Positions 1 to 5,277 of a DNA stretch of 5,277 bases are shown piece by piece. Within the stretch, counting starts at the first letter, position 1. Each line of letters begins with the position of its first letter. The notes under the pieces were generated by a model. That model made no database searches. It saw only the letters and a list, made by a program, of their open reading frames with translations, and was not told the DNA's origin. The stretch spans positions 1 through 5,277 of the forward strand of contig CAMZHY010000281.1 in the NCBI GenBank assembly GCA_947307005.1, given 5' to 3'. Origin of the DNA: an uncultured Planctomycetaceae bacterium (GTDB lineage Bacteria > Planctomycetota > Planctomycetia > Pirellulales > Thermoguttaceae). A program made the position numbers and the translations under genes.

Positions 1-382
1 TCGCCGGATAGTGGACGGCGATTTCCTTAACGCTCTCGACGAGCGGATGTTTGAGCGCCGCCGCGCGAAGATTTCCAACGAGACGAGGATCGTTCGCGTT
101 GAGGCGCAAATCGCCTTCGTTCTCGCCGCAAATCTGATCCCGATATTCGGCGGGAAGGAGTTGAAGCGTTTCCGTCACGAAGTCGCCCGTAATCCACGAG
201 GGAGGCGCGACGACGCGGATGTTTTCGCGCATGACGACGTATTCCTGCTGGTTGAAAATATCGTTTCTAAAATACAGGCAGACGACGCCGAGGGCGAGAA
301 AGAGGACGAATAGAAACGCGAAGGGACCCCAGAATTGTCGAACCGTTTTTTCGACGAATAAGAGACTAATCAGGCGGTTCAA
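1..382 (-). CDS. FtsQ-like membrane-anchored POTRA-type protein (5' part, C-terminus outside window)
   Basis: The 127 visible residues begin MNRLISLLFVEKTVRQFW. A short cytoplasmic N-terminus is followed by one hydrophobic segment (about residues 18-37) and then an extracytoplasmic region. The stretch from about residue 53 (IRVVAPPSWITGDFV) to the cut edge (AALKHPLVESVKEIAVHYPA) resembles the POTRA region of FtsQ/DivIB proteins. In that family a 'hPWVesV.v...yP' motif marks the end of the POTRA fold. FtsQ-type proteins scaffold the divisome and bind FtsB/FtsL; planctomycetes have FtsQ-like proteins although many lack FtsZ. The start is TTG at 382-380: an in-frame TAG lies two codons upstream (388-386), no ATG occurs before residue 51, and GGAG (392-389) sits six bases ahead. 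The gene faces away from the LpoB-like gene. The coding call is fairly firm; the FtsQ role is inferred from topology and one motif, and another POTRA-bearing envelope protein is possible. Confidence 0.68.
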   Translation of the reverse strand, partial: MNRLISLLFVEKTVRQFWGPFAFLFVLFLALGVVCLYFRNDIFNQQEYVVMRENIRVVAPPSWITGDFVTETLQLLPAEYRDQICGENEGDLRLNANDPRLVGNLRAAALKHPLVESVKEIAVHYPA

Positions 383-388
383 GGTCTA

Positions 389-392
389 CTCC
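389..392 (-). promoter_or_regulatory. Ribosome binding site deciding the TTG start at 382
   Basis: GGAG on the minus strand is followed by a six-base spacer and TTG. The spacer includes an in-frame TAG (388-386), so the reading frame cannot begin further upstream. This makes TTG the only reasonable start that keeps the membrane segment. Confidence 0.6.
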
Positions 393-400
393 GGCGGACG

Positions 401-415
401 ACGTCTTTGAGACGT
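401..415 (-). promoter_or_regulatory. Short perfect dyad in the leader of the FtsQ-like gene
   Basis: ACGTCT and AGACGT form a perfect 6-bp inverted repeat around a three-base spacer. It lies nine bases upstream of the GGAG ribosome binding site. It could be a small RNA hairpin or an operator half-site pair. Six base pairs can arise by chance in CG-rich DNA, so this is weak. Confidence 0.25.
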
Positions 416-448
416 TCGATTGGGCGTTGGAAAAAACGAAGTTCGCTC

Positions 449-477
449 TTGCGCTAGGGGGTGAAAATAACTATGGT
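449..477 (+). promoter_or_regulatory. Possible sigma-70-type promoter for the LpoB-like gene
   Basis: TTGCGC (449-454) is separated by 17 bases from TATGGT (472-477). The -35 box matches consensus at three of six positions and the -10 box at four of six. Transcription would begin near 484, giving a leader of about 108 bases before the ATG at 592. The predicted start lies inside the region transcribed from the opposing minus-strand promoter, so the two may interfere. The match is modest. Confidence 0.3.
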
Positions 478-500
478 GAACGCGGGCGCGTTACGCGGCG

Positions 501-529
501 ATTGTAGCGCGCTCGGCGCCGGACGTCAA
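501..529 (-). promoter_or_regulatory. Sigma-70-type promoter for the FtsQ-like gene
   Basis: On the minus strand TTGACG (529-524), a 17-base spacer and TACAAT (506-501) match the -35/-10 consensus at five of six positions each, with optimal spacing. Transcription would start near 494, giving a leader of about 110 bases to the TTG at 382. I saw no ATG-initiated leader peptide in that leader. Confidence 0.62.
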
Positions 530-576
530 CAGTCGGGGTCTCGGCGCGGAAACGAGCAGCGCAAACTCGATGGGAG

Positions 577-583
577 AAAGGAG
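577..583 (+). promoter_or_regulatory. Ribosome binding site of the LpoB-like gene
   Basis: AAAGGAG lies eight bases before the ATG at 592 and is a near-perfect Shine-Dalgarno sequence. It supports this start although the resulting N-terminus is long and polar before the signal's hydrophobic core. Confidence 0.75.
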
Positions 584-591
584 ACTCCGCA

Positions 592-1182
592 ATGCGAGAG
601 CGTCGGAAATTTGCGACGGGTTTGGATGGAATCGAAGGTCGAGAGACGGTCGCGGCTCGCCGTCGTTTTCTTGCGGCGTGCGCGTGTTTAGCGGGAGTTC
701 CCTTCGTCGACGGGTGCGCCGTCGCGAACGTTTTTCATTCGTCCGATCCCGAAGCGGATCGTCGCGCGGCGAACAAGGCGACAAAAGACGCGCTCAAAGA
801 ACTCGAACGCGAAGCGTCCCTTCATTCCGATAAGAAGCTCGTCGTCTGTTTCATCGGCGTCGCGGGAGGAGGAAGCGCGGCGAATCTTTCAGCGGCGACT
901 CGCGAACGTCTAGAGCAGGGAAATTTCCGGCTCCTTGAAAAAAGCGCCGTTCAATCCGCGCTCAAAGAGAGCGGCGTTTCGCCCAACAACGTCTTTATTC
1001 CCCGAGAACGGGAAAAATTCGTCGCCGAACTTGGCGAAGAGATCGATTACCTCATGGCGGGCTACGTCGAGAAGATCGAGGAAGAGAACGACGACGGCAA
1101 AAAAATTAAGCGAACCGTCTACAAACTCGATCTGGTGAACGTCGCGACGAATCGCAAATCGGAATTCGTCGCCGACGTCTGA
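592..1182 (+). CDS. LpoB-like lipoprotein (penicillin-binding-protein activator family)
   Basis: The product has 196 residues. It opens with a polar arginine-rich stretch, then ARRRFLAACACLAGVPF and Cys42 preceded by VDG, which looks like a lipoprotein signal. The RRRFLA segment also resembles a twin-arginine motif. The Asp before Gly41 is unusual for a lipobox; Cys30 (LAAC) is an alternative but follows too short a hydrophobic run. From about residue 80 the fold resembles LpoB/CsgG-type domains: a hydrophobic strand (KKLVVCFIGV), RERLEQGNFRLLEKSAVQSA with LKESGV (104-129), then ELGEEIDYLMAGYVEKIEE (146-164) and a closing strand YKLDLVNVATNRKS. LpoB in enterobacteria is an outer-membrane lipoprotein that reaches through the periplasm to stimulate PBP1b. 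The length is near the usual 190-215. The gene stops with TGA and is followed at once by a terminator. Family placement rests on motif pattern only; a related CsgG-like lipoprotein with another role is possible. Confidence 0.72.
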   Translation: MRERRKFATGLDGIEGRETVAARRRFLAACACLAGVPFVDGCAVANVFHSSDPEADRRAANKATKDALKELEREASLHSDKKLVVCFIGVAGGGSAANLSAATRERLEQGNFRLLEKSAVQSALKESGVSPNNVFIPREREKFVAELGEEIDYLMAGYVEKIEEENDDGKKIKRTVYKLDLVNVATNRKSEFVADV

Positions 1183-1208
1183 ACGGCTCGAACGTCCCTC
1201 GACGCATG

Positions 1209-1243
1209 AAAAAACCGCGAAGTTCAACGCTTCGCGGTTTTTT
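1209..1243. terminator. Bidirectional rho-independent terminator
   Basis: AAAAAACCGCGAAG and CTTCGCGGTTTTTT form a perfect 14-bp stem around a seven-base loop (1223-1229). The GC core CCGCGAAG is flanked by an A-tract and a T-tract, so it works as a terminator in either direction. It lies between the convergent LpoB-like gene (ends 1182) and permease gene (ends 1278). Confidence 0.93.
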
Positions 1244-1277
1244 ATTTTCGGCACTTAGACCGCTTTAAACGAGAGAG

Positions 1278-3296
1278 TCAGTCGGCGGTCGCGCGTCCCG
1301 TGGCGACGTCGAATTCGTCGATTGCGGGAATGAGCATCGCGAGCGTCGCGAAGAAGTATGCGGCGACGATCGAAACGAAAACGAGCATCGGTTTGCCGAG
1401 CATGAAACTCGTCGCGGCGTAGAAGGTCGCGGGAGGGAGCGCAAAGGACGCGAGCGCGAGCGCCTTCGACGGGTTTCGCGCCCCGAGCGCGACGTAAAGC
1501 CCGACGCCGCCGCCGATCATAAACGCGAGGAACGGCTGAAGCTGCGCCTCGAAAGAACCGCTGAAGGCGAGCATCGTCCAGATGCAGACGCCGACGCCGA
1601 CGAAGAGGAAGAAAACGACGCCGAGCGACGTCGCGACCGCGCTTCGCGTGTTGTCGTACTGCAGTCCGATGTGAACCCCGATCATCGCGACGAAGAAGTA
1701 CAGGACGACGATCCCGAAGAAGAGCCGCCATGCGTTCGGCATGTCCATCGCGCCCTTCCAGCCGAGGTAGAGACTCAAGAGCAGCGGAAAGATCGTCGCT
1801 TCCTTCATGTTGTAGAACGCGCCGATCAGCTTGCCGAAGACGAATTCCTTCGGCGAAAGGTCGCTCACAAGGAGAAGGGGAAACGCGCCGAGATCCCGCT
1901 CCGACGTCATCGACGAAATCGCCTGCGAGTTCAGCAGGAACATCGAGAGCAGAATCAGCGGGAGGACGGGCGTCGCGAGCTGCATGAACGTCGGGGTCGC
2001 GACCGTCGCGAAGGTCGTATGCAACGAATAGACGGAGAGGACGAAGAGCATGAAGTAGACGAGTCCGATGAGGAACGTCTTGCGTCCGTAGGCGCGGGTG
2101 CGAATCTCGCGCCATAGAATCGGGTTGTTCCATACGGGGCGCGCCTTTCCGACCGACGAGACCGCCGCGTCGACCGCGTATTTCCCTTCGGGCGCGACGC
2201 CCGTCTCGATCGACTCATCCGTCGCGAGTCCGGACTTTTTCGCGAGAACCTCGCGCGCGACGACCGCGACGCCGGCGGAGCCTTCGCGCGTCTCGACGTC
2301 GCGGAGCGTCTCTTCGACCGCGAAGAGGTTGTCGGCGAGGTTGTCGTAGGGGTTGTCGTCGCGTTTGCCGTCGATTTGAGAACGTCGTTCCGCCGCTTCA
2401 CGGTCGAGTCGCGCCTGAATCGCTTCCTGACGCCACGTGTCCTGCTCCATCGTCGCGTTTTTGATCGTTTCGCGCGACGGGTTCCAGACGCGGCACATCG
2501 CGATCGCAAAGCCGTTGACGAGCGCGATGAACGCGGCGCAGACGCCGAGGAACGGCGCGACCGGCGCGAGACCCAATCGTATCCATTCGCCAAGGGACGC
2601 GACGAACCCGAAATCGTCGGGACGCGCCGCCGTAAGGATCGCGCGCCACGGACTCATGACGCCCGCGATCGCCGCCGTCGACGTTCCGAACCATTCCTTC
2701 CCGAGCGCGCCGTAGCCGACCGCTTCCCAGAATCCGAGCCATATCGCGAGCGCGAGAATCGTCGCCGAAAGCGCTTGGAACGTCTTATCGCGCCAGAGCG
2801 CCATGCACGACCCGAGCGAGCCGCCCGCGAACGTCGCAAAGAGCGTCACGAGGAAGACGCGCGCGATCTGCGCGAAGGAGACGCCGCCGAGCAGCGACGC
2901 GATGAGTAGAATCGGCGCCGAGACGATGAGAAAAATAAAAAGTTGCAACAGCGCCGCGCAGAGCTTGCCGAGCACGAGCTCGCTGTTCGAAAGCCGCGTC
3001 AGCAGCAGAAGCAGCAGCGTCTTGCGATCCTTCTCCTGCCCCACGGCCGCGGCGGAGAAGAGCGCGCCGAAGAAGAGCGCGACGATTAGCTGCAGCGGCG
3101 CCAGAAGCGTAAAGAGCGACGACCCGAATCTCGCGAAATCGCCGACGTCGACGATCTGCTGCGAGCCGCTCGTCACAAGCCACGCGGCGGAGATCGTCAG
3201 CAGCAGGAACCCGCCGTAGACGCCGCGGCCAAGATACGATTTGTCGCGGCGCGGCGCAATCGTCGCCTCTCGCGCGAAAACCGGACCAATAATCAT
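1278..3296 (-). CDS. Double ABC-2-type transporter permease (two fused membrane halves)
   Basis: This 672-residue membrane protein holds two ABC-2 permease halves in one chain. Half one has likely membrane segments near residues 25-42, 62-84, 112-136, 143-166, 172-193 and 243-268. It carries the motif GQEKDRKTLLLLLLTRLS before ELVLGKL (86-112). Half two has segments near 403-425, 440-460, 522-545, 553-577, 586-604 and 637-657, with the parallel SERDLGAFPLLLVSDLS before EFVFGKL (465-490). The halves are joined by a charged cytoplasmic linker (about 270-400), partly coiled-coil-like, ending in NNPILWREIRTR. Such permeases pair with an ABC ATPase to export or extract substrates at the inner membrane; the substrate is unknown. 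No ATPase gene is in the window. The start at 3296 is preferred: GAGG sits eight bases upstream, and MIIGPVFARE with APRR is the expected N-terminus. The longer ORF to 3407 would begin inside the promoter. Stop is TGA. Confidence 0.88.
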   Translation of the reverse strand: MIIGPVFAREATIAPRRDKSYLGRGVYGGFLLLTISAAWLVTSGSQQIVDVGDFARFGSSLFTLLAPLQLIVALFFGALFSAAAVGQEKDRKTLLLLLLTRLSNSELVLGKLCAALLQLFIFLIVSAPILLIASLLGGVSFAQIARVFLVTLFATFAGGSLGSCMALWRDKTFQALSATILALAIWLGFWEAVGYGALGKEWFGTSTAAIAGVMSPWRAILTAARPDDFGFVASLGEWIRLGLAPVAPFLGVCAAFIALVNGFAIAMCRVWNPSRETIKNATMEQDTWRQEAIQARLDREAAERRSQIDGKRDDNPYDNLADNLFAVEETLRDVETREGSAGVAVVAREVLAKKSGLATDESIETGVAPEGKYAVDAAVSSVGKARPVWNNPILWREIRTRAYGRKTFLIGLVYFMLFVLSVYSLHTTFATVATPTFMQLATPVLPLILLSMFLLNSQAISSMTSERDLGAFPLLLVSDLSPKEFVFGKLIGAFYNMKEATIFPLLLSLYLGWKGAMDMPNAWRLFFGIVVLYFFVAMIGVHIGLQYDNTRSAVATSLGVVFFLFVGVGVCIWTMLAFSGSFEAQLQPFLAFMIGGGVGLYVALGARNPSKALALASFALPPATFYAATSFMLGKPMLVFVSIVAAYFFATLAMLIPAIDEFDVATGRATAD

Positions 3297-3304
3297 TTTT
3301 TCAA

Positions 3305-3308
3305 CCTC
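3305..3308 (-). promoter_or_regulatory. Ribosome binding site deciding the permease start
   Basis: GAGG on the minus strand lies eight bases before the ATG at 3296-3294. It supports that start over TTG at 3407 or ATG at 3380, which overlap the promoter boxes. Confidence 0.65.
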
Positions 3309-3378
3309 AAAATAGAATAGCACGGTCGACGTCGGCGCGCGGAGAACGCGTCCGTCGCGCAACGACGCCGCGTCCGCC

Positions 3379-3407
3379 ATTATACGCGTCTTTCCCCCTT
3401 GTTGCAA
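3379..3407 (-). promoter_or_regulatory. Sigma-70-type promoter of the permease gene
   Basis: On the minus strand TTGCAA (3407-3402), a 17-base spacer and a perfect TATAAT (3384-3379) form a near-consensus promoter. Transcription would start near 3372, leaving a leader of about 75 bases to the ATG at 3296. Confidence 0.78.
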
Positions 3408-3488
3408 GCGCGAGCGGCGTTAGATTTCTTCGCGCAAAGGAAAACGCGCGCGCCGTCTTCTTCAATCGCGATATTCGGCGGAAATATC

Positions 3489-3517
3489 TTGTTTTGGTCC
3501 GCAAGAAACGGTATAAT
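3489..3517 (+). promoter_or_regulatory. Sigma-70-type promoter of the TPR gene
   Basis: TTGTTT (3489-3494), a 17-base spacer and a perfect TATAAT (3512-3517) lie upstream of the TPR gene. Transcription would begin near 3524, giving a leader of about 148 bases that contains two hairpins. Confidence 0.68.
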
Positions 3518-3532
3518 CGCGACAACTATATA

Positions 3533-3561
3533 AGAGGCGCGTTGTTTTGAAACGCGCTTTT
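3533..3561 (+). terminator. Terminator-like hairpin in the TPR gene leader (possible attenuator)
   Basis: GCGCGTT (3537-3543) pairs perfectly with AACGCGC (3551-3557) around a seven-base loop. AAGAG upstream can extend pairing, with G-U wobbles, into the TTTT run at 3558-3561. It begins about nine bases after the predicted transcription start. The form, a GC-rich stem followed by T's, is that of an intrinsic terminator, but the T-run is only four long. It could attenuate transcription, protect the mRNA 5' end, or end antisense reads. Confidence 0.45.
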
Positions 3562-3566
3562 CATTC

Positions 3567-3583
3567 GACGGTCTTTGACCGTC
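3567..3583 (+). promoter_or_regulatory. Second leader hairpin of the TPR gene
   Basis: GACGGTC and GACCGTC form a perfect 7-bp stem around TTT, only five bases after the first leader hairpin's T-run. It is followed by TTGATTT. It may be part of a structured 5' leader, or an operator dyad if read as DNA. No known riboswitch class is recognised. Confidence 0.4.
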
Positions 3584-3661
3584 TTGATTTGGCAAAAATC
3601 CGGCGTCTTAAAACGGACGACGCGGAAGGATTCTCGCGCGCCCTCGGACGCAGTTCGTCAT

Positions 3662-3667
3662 GGAGAG
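3662..3667 (+). promoter_or_regulatory. Ribosome binding site deciding the TPR gene start at 3672
   Basis: GGAGAG lies just before the ATG at 3672, with six bases between GGAG and the start. The in-frame ATG at 3660 has no comparable site and itself overlaps this one. The 3672 start also gives a cleaner signal peptide (MTRIWKSLW). Confidence 0.65.
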
Positions 3668-3671
3668 ACAT

Positions 3672-5027
3672 ATGACACGAATTTGGAAGAGTTTATGGAC
3701 GGTCGCCGTCGCCGCGTCGCTACTGACGTCGGTTTGCGCAAGCGCCGTCGTCGCGCAAGACGACGCGCCCGGCGCCGAAAAGGAAGCCGCGGAACAACAG
3801 GAAAAAACCGAAGGCGACGAGATCGAATTCGACGAGTCGGAACCTGCGGATAAATCGGACGACTCCAACGCGCTCGAGCAGGCCGTTGAAAAGGATTTGG
3901 GCGACGCGGCGAAGAGTAATTCTCCGGAAGAACTGCTCAACCTTGCGACGGAAATCAAACTGACCGCGACGACGCTTCTCGATCTGACGAAGGTCGTTTC
4001 GCTCTGCAATAAGGCTGAAAAACTCGGACTCGACGAAGACAACCTCGAATACGCGCGTCAGCTTCGCCTTTCCGCGCAGCTTGATCGCGGACTGGCGCTC
4101 GCGCAGCTTTTCTTGGATCCCGACATCAATATTGCGCAGCTCCCCCCGGGTTGGGAAGCGCTTCGCGACAACGCGATCGGCGATCTGACCGCCGCGACAA
4201 AGGATAGTCCCGATATCGCCGCCGCGCAGCTCGGTCTAGGGCGACTCTTTATGCTCGCCGACAAAAAGGACGAAGCGAAAGCCGCGTTTGAGGCGGCGAT
4301 TAACGGCGAAGACGACTCCGGAGAAGACCAGGTCAAGCCGCTGGCGTACATGTACCGCGCCGAACTGCAATCCGACGCGAAGGACTCTGTCGCCGATATG
4401 GAAAAGGCGCTCGAAATCTGCCCGGAAAACGAGCCGCGTCTCTATTCCCTTTACGCGGAGTATCTCGCGCGCGTCGGACGCGACGAAGACGCGCTTGCCG
4501 CCGTCGACAAGGGGCTCGCGCTCCCGAATCTCTCCGCGCCTTTCGACGTCGAACTAGCGAAGCAGAAAGCGCGCATTCTTGTGCGACTTCACCGGAAAGA
4601 CGAAGCGCGCGAAGTCTATGAGAAAGCGTCGCAAAACGACGGCGACGACGTTTCCGCCCAGATTGACAAGGGGCAATTCTACGCGATGCTCGGCGATTAC
4701 GACGCGTCGATCGCGCTCTTTACGAAACTCGCCGAGAAATTCGACGGACCGGGAATCTACCTCCTTCGCGGGATGGTCTACGCCGATAAGAAAGATTTCG
4801 ACGCGGCGATTGCCGACGCGAATCAAGCGTTGCGGCGCGACGGCTCGATGCTTGCCGCGATTCGTCTCAAGGGCTTGGCGTTCGTCCAGTTGGAGAAGTA
4901 TGACGAAGCGGTTCGCGCCTTTGAACTGTTGAAGAGAAAGTCGAAGACGGCCGAGGAAAAACTCGAAGCGACGACGCAAATCGCGTACGTTATCTCTAAA
5001 CAGGGACGCTACCGACGCGCGTCGTAA
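3672..5027 (+). CDS. Secreted TPR-repeat protein, interrupted by an in-frame TAA
   Basis: The 451 residues before the first stop begin with a Sec signal peptide (MTRIWKSLWTVAVAASLL, cleavage likely after ASA-25 or VVA-28). An acidic, low-complexity stretch follows (about 29-80, rich in Glu and Asp), then a helical region. TPR units lie at about 181-213, 222-252, 253-285, 292-323, 325-358, 359-391 and 392-424, with typical G.Y..A and P positions (for example GDYDASIALF, EKYDEAVRAF). TPR arrays bind partner proteins, so this is probably a periplasmic scaffold or adaptor; its partner is unknown. The eighth unit (428-463) is cut mid-helix by TAA at 5025-5027, with another TAA at 5040-5042. The frame then continues with more TPRs, so the intact protein would be longer. 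It has its own promoter and a structured leader. TPR identity is secure; specific function is not assignable. Confidence 0.85.
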   Translation: MTRIWKSLWTVAVAASLLTSVCASAVVAQDDAPGAEKEAAEQQEKTEGDEIEFDESEPADKSDDSNALEQAVEKDLGDAAKSNSPEELLNLATEIKLTATTLLDLTKVVSLCNKAEKLGLDEDNLEYARQLRLSAQLDRGLALAQLFLDPDINIAQLPPGWEALRDNAIGDLTAATKDSPDIAAAQLGLGRLFMLADKKDEAKAAFEAAINGEDDSGEDQVKPLAYMYRAELQSDAKDSVADMEKALEICPENEPRLYSLYAEYLARVGRDEDALAAVDKGLALPNLSAPFDVELAKQKARILVRLHRKDEAREVYEKASQNDGDDVSAQIDKGQFYAMLGDYDASIALFTKLAEKFDGPGIYLLRGMVYADKKDFDAAIADANQALRRDGSMLAAIRLKGLAFVQLEKYDEAVRAFELLKRKSKTAEEKLEATTQIAYVISKQGRYRRAS

Positions 5028-5042
5028 ATTCTAAAAAAATAA

Positions 5043-5277
5043 CTCGAAAAGGATCCGAAAAACGCGTCCGTTCTTCGTTCTCTCGCCGACATGGAGCTTC
5101 TCTTTGGACATTGGGGCGAAGCGAAGCGCCTCTATGCCGAACTTCTAGAAATCGACCCCGAAGATACCGGCGTTCTCAACAACTATTCGTGGCTCCTCGG
5201 AACGTGTCCGGACGAACAGTATCGAGACGCGGCGCTTGCGCTTGAGTACGGCAAGAAAGCCGCCGAAGGCACGTATT
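5043..5277 (+). pseudogene. In-frame downstream part of the TPR gene after two TAA codons (runs off window)
   Basis: The frame is the same as that of the upstream TPR gene. It reads LEKDPKNASVLRSLADMELL, then a TPR (residues about 464-497, ending LLEIDPED), then NNYSWLLGTCPDEQYRDA and LEYGKKAAEGTY at the edge. The last unit resembles the terminal repeats of many planctomycete TPR proteins. Codon use equals the upstream part, so any decay is recent. The first in-frame ATG (5091) has no ribosome binding site, so separate translation looks unlikely. It is either the dead 3' part of a pseudogene or the C-terminal part of a protein made by readthrough, or of an intact gene if the stops are base-call errors. 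Confidence 0.7.

Larger units (their letters stand above)
3297..3671. other. Divergent intergenic regulatory region
   Basis: This 375-base stretch separates the minus-strand permease from the plus-strand TPR gene. It holds a leader and promoter for each, and two hairpins in the TPR leader (3533-3561 and 3567-3583). I see no convincing coding frame: the short ORFs on either strand lack ribosome binding sites or overlap promoter elements. The part between the two promoters (3408-3488) shows nothing else I can assign. Confidence 0.6.

Noticed and set aside
11..313. 100-codon plus-strand open frame at the left edge
   Set aside because: It is antisense to the FtsQ-like gene, whose minus-strand frame gives a membrane anchor and a POTRA-like motif and has a promoter and ribosome binding site.
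430..446. Possible terminator with a T-run on the minus strand in the FtsQ-like leader
   Set aside because: The minus strand has a six-T run, but the sequence before it (GCGAACTTCG) can form at most a tiny overlapping stem with no usable loop.
1255..2133. 292-codon open frame on the minus strand overlapping the permease in another frame
   Set aside because: The product is arginine-rich and repetitive (long RRR and RRA runs) with no membrane or domain pattern, while the overlapping permease frame shows coherent motifs and a proper start. It arises from CG-rich codons.
1671..2909. Several plus-strand open frames opposite the permease
   Set aside because: All are low-complexity, Arg/Glu/Asp-rich antisense shadows of the permease with no ribosome binding site or recognisable motif.
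3608..4042. Serine-rich minus-strand open frame
   Set aside because: It is the complement of the acidic N-terminal region of the TPR protein (GAC/GAA read backwards gives Ser-rich sequence), with no promoter or ribosome binding site.
5033..5039. A7 run as a slippery site for programmed frameshifting past the stops
   Set aside because: The first TAA (5025) precedes the run, and the downstream TPR sequence is in the original frame, so frameshifting neither explains nor bypasses the interruption.
5025..5277. Genome-wide reassignment of UAA as the default explanation
   Set aside because: No other in-frame TAA occurs in about 4.5 kb of confident coding sequence here, including GAA-rich genes, and UAA reassignment is not an established bacterial code. 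It is kept only as a minor possibility in the findings.

Overview
The window reads as a chromosomal segment of a planctomycete, probably near the Pirellulales. This is inferred from three things. One gene encodes a permease that joins two ABC-2 halves and opens with a GPVFARE/APRR-type N-terminus that I associate with planctomycete genomes. A second encodes an FtsQ-like, single-pass protein of the planctomycete kind. A third encodes a secreted TPR protein whose last visible repeat (NNYSWLLGTCPDEQYRDA) matches repeats common in that phylum. Codon choice is strongly NCG (GCG, TCG, ACG, CCG, CGC). This CpG richness creates many long false ORFs on the opposite strand. I see no mobile element, CRISPR array, tRNA or rRNA.

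Layout. Positions 1-382 (minus) hold the 5' part of an FtsQ-like envelope/division protein that runs off the left edge. It starts at TTG and has a good sigma-70-type promoter about 110 bases upstream. Positions 592-1182 (plus, divergent) hold a small LpoB-like lipoprotein, whose family activates penicillin-binding proteins. A strong hairpin at 1209-1243 has a T-tract on both strands, so it can end this gene and the convergent one. Positions 1278-3296 (minus) hold a 672-residue double ABC-2 permease with no ATPase gene beside it. Its promoter at 3379-3407 fixes the start at 3296 and excludes the longer ORF. Positions 3297-3671 are a divergent regulatory region with two near-consensus promoters and two stable hairpins in the leader of the next gene. 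From 3672 (plus) to the right edge runs a secreted TPR-repeat protein.

The most notable feature is in the TPR gene. Two in-frame TAA codons (5025-5027 and 5040-5042) lie five codons apart in the middle of one TPR unit. The same reading frame then continues with intact TPRs to the window end. Repeat spacing is kept exactly, so these are substitutions rather than a frameshift. Reading both as Glu (GAA) or Gln (CAA) gives a normal repeat. A recent pseudogene, a base-calling error at an A-rich patch, or stop-codon readthrough all fit; the sequence alone cannot choose among them.

The FtsQ-like and LpoB-like genes plausibly belong to one theme, septal or envelope peptidoglycan. The permease and the TPR protein each appear to have their own transcription unit.
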